Positions 1 through 4,796 of a stretch of 5,348 nt of DNA are shown here, in pieces. Below the pieces are notes generated by a model. It had not been told where the DNA came from and ran no database searches. It was given only the letters and a program-made list of their open reading frames with translations. Position numbers and translations under genes: made by a program. Each line of letters starts with the position of its first letter. Position 1 is the first letter of the stretch. Origin of the DNA: JAZLIT01 sp045617525 (GTDB taxonomy: Bacteria > Bacillota > Bacilli > Bacillales_A > Planococcaceae); NCBI GenBank assembly GCA_045617525.1, contig JAZLIT010000247.1:1-5348 (forward strand), read 5' to 3'.

Positions 1-219
1 GATTCAGAAAAACCATTTTACGACATGATCAAGGCGAAAGATGGAATTATTTTTTACATCGATGGATCACCAGTAAAAATCTACGAATATGCAACAGTAC
101 AAGCGATTAAAGACGGTGAAGAAGCACTTCCTATTGTCGCAGAATGGGATAAAAACGGAAGATTCGTATTAGAAACTTCAAATGAAAAGGCAATTGAAAT
201 ATTTAATAGCGTAAAGTAA
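1..219 (+). CDS. C-terminal part of an unrecognised protein (5' end outside window)
   Basis: The frame is open from base 1 to the TAA at 217-219 and gives 72 residues. An internal ATG at 25 is not preceded by a convincing SD, and the reading frame continues upstream of it, so the gene most likely starts outside the window. The visible part is mixed alpha/beta and charged, with alternating hydrophobic residues (GIIFYIDG, PIVAEWDKNG, RFVLET) and an acidic/amphipathic C-terminal helix ending IEIFNSVK. It has no membrane segment. I do not recognise the family and assign no function. It is followed immediately by an intrinsic terminator, so it ends its transcription unit. Its last ten codons plus that terminator recur almost exactly at 2885-2941, behind the exporter operon, which suggests that this 3' end was the target of an insertion or was duplicated. 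Confidence 0.75.
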   Translation, partial: DSEKPFYDMIKAKDGIIFYIDGSPVKIYEYATVQAIKDGEEALPIVAEWDKNGRFVLETSNEKAIEIFNSVK

Positions 220-243
220 GCACTCTCTTCCGAGTGCTTTTTA
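187..243 (+). repeat. 57-bp direct repeat, copy 1 (gene 3' end plus terminator)
   Basis: Bases 187-243 match 2885-2941 at 55 of 57 positions. The first 39 bases are identical, and the only differences are at 226 (T/C) and 230 (C/G), both in the hairpin loop. Similarity ends sharply on the left, where 183-186 differ from 2881-2884 at most positions and there is no resemblance further upstream. On the right it fades after 243. The repeat covers the last ten sense codons, the stop codon and the terminator. The two copies bracket about 2.64 kb of unrelated DNA. Confidence 0.9.
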
Positions 244-249
244 TTTTTA
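218..249 (+). terminator. Intrinsic terminator of the first gene (copy 1)
   Basis: The 8-bp stem AAGCACTC (218-225) / GAGTGCTT (232-239) has a six-base loop and runs into TTTTTATTTTT. The stem begins inside the TAA stop codon of the upstream gene. The same hairpin, with two changed loop bases, occurs at 2916-2945. Confidence 0.85.
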
Positions 250-283
250 CCTCGGTCTTTGGCGGATCTAATCATCAACATCT

Positions 284-323
284 AAAAGGCTCTCAACCGC
301 TTAGGTTTGGGGCCTTTTTGTTT
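284..323 (+). terminator. Second strong terminator-like hairpin upstream of the exporter operon
   Basis: The 15-bp stem pairs 284-298 with 304-318: A/T pairs at the base, then GGC with GCC, two G-U wobbles, one C/T mismatch and a CAACC/GGTTT top. The loop is GCTTA, followed by TTTTTGTTT. It lies about 35 bases after the first terminator with no gene between, and upstream of the candidate -10 at 345. It therefore probably insulates the exporter operon from upstream transcription, and may be the left-end remnant of an inserted segment. Confidence 0.75.
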
Positions 324-350
324 AATGCAGCTTACAGTGATATTTATACT
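321..350 (+). promoter_or_regulatory. Candidate promoter of the exporter operon
   Basis: TATACT at 345-350 is a good -10 hexamer. The best -35 at a suitable distance is TTTAAT at 321-326 (18-base spacer), which matches TTGACA at only three positions, so any activity may need an activator. It is placed just after the 284-323 terminator and gives a leader of roughly 90 bases before the ATPase gene. Confidence 0.3.
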
Positions 351-353
351 AGT

Positions 354-403
354 GACCTTTGAAATATGACCGGTCATCGAGAAACGAAAGACCTTATCGG
401 GTC
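354..403 (+). promoter_or_regulatory. Leader with palindrome and clustered GACC/GGTC elements
   Basis: ATGACC/GGTCAT at 366-377 is a perfect 12-bp palindrome with no spacer. Further GACC copies lie at 354-357 and 390-393, and GGTC at 400-403, so 390-393 can pair with 400-403 across a six-base loop. These sit between the candidate -10 and the SD of the ATPase gene. They could be an operator for a dimeric regulator or allow alternative RNA pairings. No regulator can be named from the sequence alone. Confidence 0.4.
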
Positions 404-448
404 CAAGAATTATAGTGAAGTACACAGAAGAACAGGGAGGAACCGGAA

Positions 449-1168
449 ATAGAAACAATAAATGTAAGTAATCTGCAAAAAGCATATGGAAATAATCAGG
501 TTTTAAATGGAGTTAATTTTATAGCGGAGGCTGGTGAAATTATCGGGATAATCGGGAAAAACGGGGCAGGTAAATCGACATTTTTAGAAATACTAATGAC
601 TTTAAAATCTTATGATACGGGGAATGTCCTTTTGTTCGGTAAAGAGCTTCGTGCCTTATCCACCCATGATCTTGAAAATACGAAGAAAGACATTTCAGCT
701 GTTCTGCAACCTACACAGTTTTACAAAACACTGAAGGTCATCGAGCTACTTAAGTTGTTCAAAGCCTATTACAGATCATCGGTAGACATTGAGCAAATCA
801 TTACCGACTTCAAACTGCAGCCGTATCGGAAACTATACTTTGATAAATTGTCTGGTGGGTGGAAGCAAATTGTCAGTTTAGCCATTGCCTTTTTATCCGA
901 TCCTAAAATGCTCATTTTAGACGAACCAACAACGGGTCTTGATCCTCATATGCGAAATATGCTCTGGAAGTATATTTCTGATTACAATAAGCGTACTGGA
1001 GGGACGGTCATATTAACGACACATAACATGGATGAAGTTGAATTATATTGCGATAAAGTAATGCTGCTAAATGGTGGAGTAGGCGTAGTATTTGATACAA
1101 CAAAGGGTATTTTGGCTTCAGGTTACAAATCAATTCATGAATTTTATCTAAATTCAGTGGTTGGATAG
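449..1168 (+). CDS. ABC-2 type exporter, ATP-binding subunit
   Basis: This is the nucleotide-binding subunit of an ABC exporter of the drug/antibiotic/lipid export class, driving the permease encoded next. Numbered from the codon at 449, it is 239 residues with all the motifs: Walker A GKNGAGKST (36-44), Q-loop Q87, signature LSGGWKQ (134-140), Walker B LILDEP with D158/E159, D-loop GLD, and H-loop H192 in TTHNMDE. The length is at the short end of the usual range for this class. The first in-frame ATG is at 596, but starting there would delete Walker A, so it cannot be the functional start. Upstream to the TGA at 416 there is no in-frame ATG, GTG or TTG. GGGAGG (435-440) sits eight bases before ATA at 449, which opens the typical N-terminus (IETINVSNLQKAYG). 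Either ATA is used as a rare start or an ATG was lost by one substitution. The permease gene begins 11 bases downstream. The substrate is unknown. Confidence 0.85.
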   Translation: METINVSNLQKAYGNNQVLNGVNFIAEAGEIIGIIGKNGAGKSTFLEILMTLKSYDTGNVLLFGKELRALSTHDLENTKKDISAVLQPTQFYKTLKVIELLKLFKAYYRSSVDIEQIITDFKLQPYRKLYFDKLSGGWKQIVSLAIAFLSDPKMLILDEPTTGLDPHMRNMLWKYISDYNKRTGGTVILTTHNMDEVELYCDKVMLLNGGVGVVFDTTKGILASGYKSIHEFYLNSVVG

Positions 1169-1179
1169 GGGGGCTTTTT

Positions 1180-1923
1180 ATGTTACGAACTCAATTAAAG
1201 TATGACTTGCTCATGTTTTCAAGGGAATTATTTTACCTTGTTTTCACGATTATTGTTCCGCCGGTCACATATTTGTTTATGGGCGAATTATTTGGCGGCT
1301 TCACTTATGCGGGTAATTTAAGCTATGTAGAAACATACACACCTTCCTTTATTCTGCTCATCACGTTTGGTGTTGTATTCTTTGCCTTCGGGTTTGACCA
1401 GGTAATGAATCGTACCACTGGAGTTGAAAAGCGAATCAGCCTATCGCCCGTACCGAAGAAGGTATTATTACTTTCAAGCATTTTAAAATCAATCATCATT
1501 ACGAGCTTCGGTTTTTTCTTAGTTACTTTTATTGGAATGATTGCTTATGATCTTTCCTTTGGTTTGTTGAACTTTATTTTGTCATTTGGTTTCTTCATGC
1601 TGCTCAATGCTGCAATGCTCGTTATTTCATCAGCCATCTATTCTCTTTTCACAAGCATGAATGGAGCTTTAGTGTTTTCCATTGTCATCTTCCAACTAGG
1701 CATGATCACTGGAGGATTTACGATGCCAGTTGATCGGATGCCAGAATTTGTGCAAATCATGGCCTATTTTAATCCGCTCTATCATATGAATCAACTATTC
1801 ATTGCTGTGTGGAATGGTAAACTGCAAATGGACAATAGTTCACTTTTTTCAATAGGGATTATTATTGGCTACTTGGTAGTATCATTTATCGTTCTTCGTG
1901 TTGTAAATAAAGTAAGAAATTAA
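1180..1923 (+). CDS. ABC-2 type exporter, permease subunit
   Basis: This 247-residue integral membrane protein is the transmembrane half of the exporter whose ATPase is encoded just upstream. GGGGGG (1168-1173) overlaps the ATPase stop and lies six bases before ATG. Six hydrophobic segments are visible at about 16-36, 52-75, 104-127, 131-155, 158-180 and 222-243. A conserved-looking stretch before the last helix (PEFVQIMAYFNPLYHMNQ, about 188-205) is the hallmark of the ABC2_membrane family (DrrB/NodJ-like). An amphipathic N-terminal segment precedes helix 1, and the loop with KRISLSPVPKK is the usual cytoplasmic coupling region. Length and topology are normal for the family, so the protein looks intact. 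The substrate cannot be read from the sequence. Drug, peptide or lipid export are the usual roles. Confidence 0.9.
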   Translation: MLRTQLKYDLLMFSRELFYLVFTIIVPPVTYLFMGELFGGFTYAGNLSYVETYTPSFILLITFGVVFFAFGFDQVMNRTTGVEKRISLSPVPKKVLLLSSILKSIIITSFGFFLVTFIGMIAYDLSFGLLNFILSFGFFMLLNAAMLVISSAIYSLFTSMNGALVFSIVIFQLGMITGGFTMPVDRMPEFVQIMAYFNPLYHMNQLFIAVWNGKLQMDNSSLFSIGIIIGYLVVSFIVLRVVNKVRN

Positions 1924-1930
1924 CAGCTTA

Positions 1931-1961
1931 TACATGGTACTATGTAAAAAAGATATAAAAT
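1931..1961 (+). promoter_or_regulatory. Inverted repeat and -10-like sequence before the LytTR gene
   Basis: The 50-base gap between permease and regulator contains TACAT (1931-1935) / ATGTA (1942-1946) with a six-base centre, followed by TATAAA (1954-1959), a -10-like hexamer. No good -35 is visible. The arrangement would suit an internal promoter with an operator, possibly for autoregulation by the LytTR protein, but it could also be plain AT-rich spacer. Confidence 0.3.
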
Positions 1962-1973
1962 AGGGGGATCAAC

Positions 1974-2432
1974 GTGAAAGTTACATTGGACATAGATAAC
2001 GATTATGAAGAGACGAAAGTGACAATCCACTGTAGAGAAATAGACGATTCCATAAAGGAAATGCTTGATTTTTTAAAAGGAAAGAAAAAGGAATTTATCG
2101 TTGGAAGAGATGGGGAGATGCAGCATATTTTAAAGCCAGATGAGATTCACTATTTTCACACAGAGAATGAAGGCGTTGTAGCAGTCCATTCAGAAGGTAC
2201 CTTTATTTTGAAAGAAAAATTATATGAGCTTGAGGAAATGCTACCAGCCTCCAAATTTATAAGGATTTCAAAGTCGGTCATTGCTAATCTCTATGAACTG
2301 AGCCGTTTTGAAGCCTCTTTTAATGGTACGCTTTGTGTACATTTTAAATCCGGAGCGAAGGAATATGTTTCAAGAACCTATGTGAATGGCATTAAGGACG
2401 CATTGAAAATGACTAGGGGGAAAAATAGATGA
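1974..2432 (+). CDS. LytTR-domain DNA-binding transcriptional regulator (no receiver domain)
   Basis: This 152-residue cytoplasmic regulator starts at GTG (AGGGGG at 1962-1967, well spaced). Residues about 1-40 form a short N-terminal region. About 45-147 form a LytTR domain: the IHYFHTENEGVVAVHSEG strands, LKEKLYELEEMLP, the signature FIRISKSVIANL, then NGTLCVHFKSG and KEYVSRTYV. There is no phospho-acceptor receiver domain, so it is not a classical response regulator. It is the stand-alone type usually paired with a small membrane protein. Its stop codon overlaps the next gene by four bases (ATGA at 2429-2432), which implies translational coupling. The inferred role is to control the upstream exporter genes and perhaps its own, with activity held by the DUF3021 partner. 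The target sites are not identified. Confidence 0.9.
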   Translation: MKVTLDIDNDYEETKVTIHCREIDDSIKEMLDFLKGKKKEFIVGRDGEMQHILKPDEIHYFHTENEGVVAVHSEGTFILKEKLYELEEMLPASKFIRISKSVIANLYELSRFEASFNGTLCVHFKSGAKEYVSRTYVNGIKDALKMTRGKNR

Positions 2433-2830
2433 AAGTATTTTTGACCAGAAGTATATTAGGCATCTTTTTCGGTTCTTTTTTGACACTAATAACCGTTTTC
2501 ATGACTGTTTATTTTGGCAAAATAGAAGTTTTGGATGCAGCTGTTCTTATGAAAAATGCCCTTGGAATGATAATTTGCGGCTGGTTCTTTACGGTCACAC
2601 CCTTGCTGTTCGAAATTGAGAATTTATCATTAAAGGTGCAAACGGCTTTGCATTTCCTTTGCGTCGTCGTGTTATATTTCATTGTTGCGTTCATTATTGG
2701 TTGGATTCCATTCACGATAAAAGGATTTATCGGTATGCTCGCTATTTTTATCGTGTTCTACACAATCATTTGGTTGGCCTTCTATTTGTACTTCAGGCAG
2801 CAAGCGGCAAAATTAAATGAGTGGATGTAA
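2429..2830 (+). CDS. DUF3021 family membrane protein, partner of the LytTR regulator
   Basis: This is a 133-residue protein with four predicted membrane helices (about 8-29, 38-60, 69-91, 97-122) and a short charged tail (FRQQAAKLNEWM). The pattern matches the DUF3021 family: QT..HF in helix 3, GWIPF in the loop, and IWLAFYLYFR followed by KLN at the end. Members are regularly encoded beside LytTR regulators. In the related streptococcal LytTR regulatory systems the membrane partner inhibits its regulator, so a sensor/inhibitor role is likely here but is inferred. The ATG overlaps the LytTR stop in an ATGA motif, with AGGGGG upstream inside the LytTR gene. No terminator follows directly. The first one is the duplicated hairpin at 2916-2945. 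Confidence 0.85.
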   Translation: MKVFLTRSILGIFFGSFLTLITVFMTVYFGKIEVLDAAVLMKNALGMIICGWFFTVTPLLFEIENLSLKVQTALHFLCVVVLYFIVAFIIGWIPFTIKGFIGMLAIFIVFYTIIWLAFYLYFRQQAAKLNEWM

Positions 2831-2884
2831 CATCTATTCATTTGATGTATACCAAAAGTCTACATACCACCGACTTTAAACCAT

Positions 2885-2941
2885 AAGGCAATTGAAATAT
2901 TTAATAGCGTAAAGTAAGCACTCCCTTGCGAGTGCTTTTTA
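2885..2941 (+). repeat. 57-bp direct repeat, copy 2 (gene-end fragment plus terminator)
   Basis: This is the second copy of the repeat at 187-243. Here the ten codons of the first gene are not attached to any coding sequence. The bases to the left (2831-2884) show no resemblance to the gene body. It is therefore a detached 3' end, as left by site-specific integration into a gene end, by recombination, or by duplication followed by loss of the rest. Confidence 0.9.
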
Positions 2942-2945
2942 GTTT
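2916..2945 (+). terminator. Intrinsic terminator, copy 2, serving the exporter/regulator operon
   Basis: The stem AAGCACTC (2916-2923) / GAGTGCTT (2930-2937), loop CCTTGC and TTTTTAGTTT tail are visible. It is the only visible terminator after the DUF3021 gene and is identical in its stem to the terminator of the first gene. Confidence 0.8.
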
Positions 2946-2990
2946 GGGTGAAAGGAGCATTCCTGTACGGAACATTTTCGGGGACTACAA

Positions 2991-3123
2991 ATAAAAAAAG
3001 CCCTCTCTTTAGTTATCGGGATCGACATCGCAAAGAAGAAACACTTCGCATGCGCAGTTGATGAACGTAACCGAGTGCTTCAAAAATCATTTCCTTTTAC
3101 ACACGCATGATGGTTTCGAATGG
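2991..3123 (+). pseudogene. IS110-family transposase, decayed N-terminal fragment
   Basis: Bases 2991-3107 read as KKALSLVIGIDIAKKKHFAC followed by AVDERNRVLQKSFPF. This is the start of the DEDD catalytic domain of IS110-family transposases (VGIDIAKKKH, with the first catalytic Asp in GID). The frame then hits TGA at 3108. Shifting by one base gives HDGFEW, which matches the next conserved piece (NxxGFE), so a frameshift near 3100 is likely. The rest of the roughly 300-400-residue protein is absent. The expected start position holds ATA (2991), with CGGGGA six bases before it. The fragment lies directly after repeat copy 2 and is certainly non-functional. Confidence 0.75.
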
Positions 3124-3145
3124 CGTAACGATTAATGGCGTTACG
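3119..3145 (+). repeat. Imperfect 15-bp tandem repeat / inverted repeat at debris junction
   Basis: AATGGCGTAACG (3119-3130) recurs as AATGGCGTTACG (3134-3145) with one difference. The changed base makes CGTAACG (3124-3130) and CGTTACG (3139-3145) perfect inverted repeats. It lies where the IS110-like reading ends and the next remnant begins, so it may mark a recombination or slippage junction. Confidence 0.6.
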
Positions 3146-3262
3146 TGACACGCATCAAAAATGCAAGAAGACTAAAATGCGATTCATGAAAACTGCGGAT
3201 TCAAAAAATGTTACCAACCGACTGTTTGGGAAGGTTATACTTTAATTAACGCAGCAAGGTAA
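3136..3262 (+). pseudogene. Possible C-terminal remnant of a GNAT acetyltransferase
   Basis: In one frame bases 3136-3177 read WRYVTRIKNARRLK. In the next frame 3176-3262 reads NAIHENCGFKKCYQPTVW and continues about ten residues to TAA. Together, with one frameshift near 3174-3180, they resemble the end of a GNAT fold (V/T-R-x-x-N-A-R then a HExCGFKK helix turn). No acetyl-CoA-binding loop or start is present. The match rests on short motifs only, so this is tentative. It could be another decayed gene. Confidence 0.35.
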
Positions 3263-3296
3263 GACGATAAAAGACTTTTTTAAGAAGGTGAATAAA

Positions 3297-3845
3297 GTGA
3301 TAAGACGAAAATCAGCACTTATTAGTTCAGCCATTATTTTAAGTATATGTATGTATTTATATTTTCCATTTCCTAATAATCTAATGCTAGACTCAAGGGT
3401 TACATTTATGTCATTCCCAATCCGCAACCAGGATGGATATATTGTACTTGGCATAATTGGTTCATTTTTATTCGTAATTGCAATGGTGTTACTTGTTCTT
3501 GGATTAAAGAAGTACCATTTCCGGACTGTGATAATCGTTGCAATAGCGTATGTATTATTACCACTTGAACTCATTACATTGTACCAAGAAACTTTTGCAA
3601 GTGGCATTAGCGCTATTTCATATGATGGCAAAGGGGAGTGCACTTTTGATGCTGTGAATGAAAATTTATTAAGTGGAGAATGTAAATTCATACTCCAGAA
3701 TCATAGTAATGAAGCTGTTTCGCTTAATTTAGAACTTTTAGATTCATATTTTCTGGATGATGGAACTCGAATGGAATCGCTTATGAATATATCCGGTACA
3801 TATAGCATTATAATTGATGCTGATGAAAAAAATCTATTAATTTGA
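3297..3845 (+). CDS. Membrane protein of unknown function, frame broken near its C-terminus
   Basis: I prefer the GTG at 3297, because AAGAAGGTG (3282-3290) is correctly spaced from it. The in-frame GTG at 3288 lies inside that SD. The product has three membrane helices (about 7-22, 48-70, 77-95), a hydrophilic loop of about 25 residues between the first two, and a C-terminal domain from about 97, rich in beta-type alternation and Asn/Ser, with two Cys in GKGECTF and SGECKF. That domain probably lies outside the cell. The zero frame stops at TGA 3843-3845, just after a run of seven A. The -1 frame continues sensibly to TAA at 3947-3949 and would give 217 residues. I do not recognise the family. 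It stands between gene debris and the GNAT gene and has no obvious functional partner. Confidence 0.65.
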   Translation: MIRRKSALISSAIILSICMYLYFPFPNNLMLDSRVTFMSFPIRNQDGYIVLGIIGSFLFVIAMVLLVLGLKKYHFRTVIIVAIAYVLLPLELITLYQETFASGISAISYDGKGECTFDAVNENLLSGECKFILQNHSNEAVSLNLELLDSYFLDDGTRMESLMNISGTYSIIIDADEKNLLI

Positions 3846-3949
3846 ATGAATTACTTAATGTGACAAATGTGCCCAAACATATTGAAGGTGGAACATTACA
3901 TAATGTTCACTTTAAATTGATTGATAGTGAGAGTGAGAGAACATTGTAA
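3826..3949 (+). other. Frameshift site and orphaned C-terminal tail of the membrane protein
   Basis: The run A7 at 3826-3832 sits in the frame A AAA AAT (3827-3833). Reading on in the -1 frame from TCT at 3833 gives SINLNELLNVTNVPKHIEGG and about 19 more residues to TAA, continuing the style of the upstream domain. One lost A (eight to seven) explains it most simply. Slippage by polymerase or ribosome at the A run could restore the full protein in some molecules. Confidence 0.65.
3891..3908 (+). repeat. 18-bp palindrome GAACATTA-CA-TAATGTTC
   Basis: Perfect 8-bp arms flank a two-base centre inside the orphaned tail, about 135 bases before the GNAT gene. It has the size and symmetry of an operator for a dimeric repressor. 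There is no T-run, so it is not a terminator. Its role is unknown and it may be chance in AT-rich coding DNA. Confidence 0.45.
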
Positions 3950-4044
3950 AAATGTACTCAAACACCGTTTTGGAAGCTTTTTAGTTTGAATAATCCCTAA
4001 AGTATTTGTGGGATTCGAAGAACAAATAGATCGGGGTGATACTA
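3950..4044 (+). other. Short intergenic region before the GNAT gene
   Basis: It contains the weak inverted repeat AATCCC (3992-3997) / GGGATT (4010-4015) and the SD GGGGTGA at 4033-4039. I see no good promoter or terminator, although the GNAT gene should need its own promoter here or within the preceding tail. Confidence 0.4.
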
Positions 4045-4764
4045 ATAAAAACAGTATTAAAACAATTACAAAGTGTTGGTGTACATTATATTACAAGCGG
4101 AAATACAATTATGTTAGAAATTTTAAACGATAAACATAATAAAGCTACAGAAATAGACATGCTTATACATAAGCTGATAACTCAACTCCAAAATTGCAAT
4201 TTAAAAAATATAAAGCTTGAATGTCCTAAACATTTATTAAATAGTTTAAATTGCACTAAAGCTAAAATGAAAATTATAGGTGAAAGAGTTATATATACGA
4301 ATACTCTGACAACGCCAGAAGACTTTTCCGTTCCTGATTATGAAGTATGGTCAATTTTTGAAAATAAATCCATCTCATTTTTATCTGAAATAATGCAGAA
4401 AAGTTTTATTGATACAGAAAATTTTTTAAAACAAATGAGTGAGGAACTACCATCACAAGCAGAAAAAATGTATACAGTCTATATAGTTAATAATGAACCG
4501 GTCGGCGTTGTTTTACCACATATAGAACCCCGTACAGATAGGGAAGGACGTATGTTTTGGATAGGCATTCACCCTTGTTTTCTAGGGAAAAGAATGGGTA
4601 AAGCGCTTCATTCAATAGGATTATATAGATTAAAAAATGATTTCAAAGCGAACTCGTATCTAGGGATTACACAAACTGATAATCATGCGATGAAAAAAAT
4701 AATGATTTCGAATGGATGTACTCAAAATGAAAATACAGTAATTTCTTTAGAATATTTGGCTTAG
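4045..4764 (+). CDS. GNAT family N-acetyltransferase
   Basis: This predicted cytoplasmic enzyme transfers an acetyl group from acetyl-CoA to an unknown amine. Counting from the codon at 4045 it has 239 residues. About 1-95 are an N-terminal region with a helical, Lys-rich stretch. The C-terminal GNAT domain has the beta-strand pair TVYIVNNEPVGVVLP (about 144-158), motif A FWIGIHPCFLGKRMGKAL (about 171-188, with G-K-R-M-G as the pyrophosphate-binding loop), and motif B GITQTDNHAMKKIMISNGC (about 207-225). Two starts are possible. GTG at 4036 overlaps the SD (GGGGTGA, 4033-4039). ATA at 4045 is properly spaced and gives the expected-looking KTVLKQL N-terminus. A product from GTG would be three residues longer. 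The region is visibly more AT-rich than the exporter operon. The hydrolase gene follows after 32 bases, so they are probably co-transcribed. Confidence 0.85.
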   Translation: MKTVLKQLQSVGVHYITSGNTIMLEILNDKHNKATEIDMLIHKLITQLQNCNLKNIKLECPKHLLNSLNCTKAKMKIIGERVIYTNTLTTPEDFSVPDYEVWSIFENKSISFLSEIMQKSFIDTENFLKQMSEELPSQAEKMYTVYIVNNEPVGVVLPHIEPRTDREGRMFWIGIHPCFLGKRMGKALHSIGLYRLKNDFKANSYLGITQTDNHAMKKIMISNGCTQNENTVISLEYLA

Positions 4765-4796
4765 ATACTTAAATATGTAAATTGGGGAGATTAAGA

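Noticed and set aside
81..485. Two short minus-strand open frames
   Set aside because: They overlap the first gene, both terminators and the exporter leader. Neither has a recognisable product.
596..1168. ATPase gene starting at the ATG at 596
   Set aside because: This start removes the Walker A motif and has no SD. The family homology continues upstream to 449.
2509..2715. Minus-strand open frame inside the DUF3021 gene
   Set aside because: It lies wholly inside a well-supported coding sequence, has no SD and no family resemblance.
187..2941. Composite transposon bounded by insertion sequences
   Set aside because: The repeats are a gene end with a terminator. They have no transposase or terminal inverted repeats, and no target-site duplication is visible.
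3288..3299. GTG at 3288 as the start of the membrane protein
   Set aside because: The codon lies within the SD AAGAAGGTG. The GTG at 3297 is correctly spaced.
3242..3691. 149-codon open frame on the minus strand
   Set aside because: It is antisense to the membrane protein, has no SD or recognisable domain, and is best explained as a shadow of the + strand frame.
3827..3833. Programmed -1 ribosomal frameshift at A AAA AAT
   Set aside because: The heptamer fits the slippery pattern, but I saw no SD-like stimulator or strong downstream hairpin. A one-base deletion is simpler, so it is kept only as an alternative.
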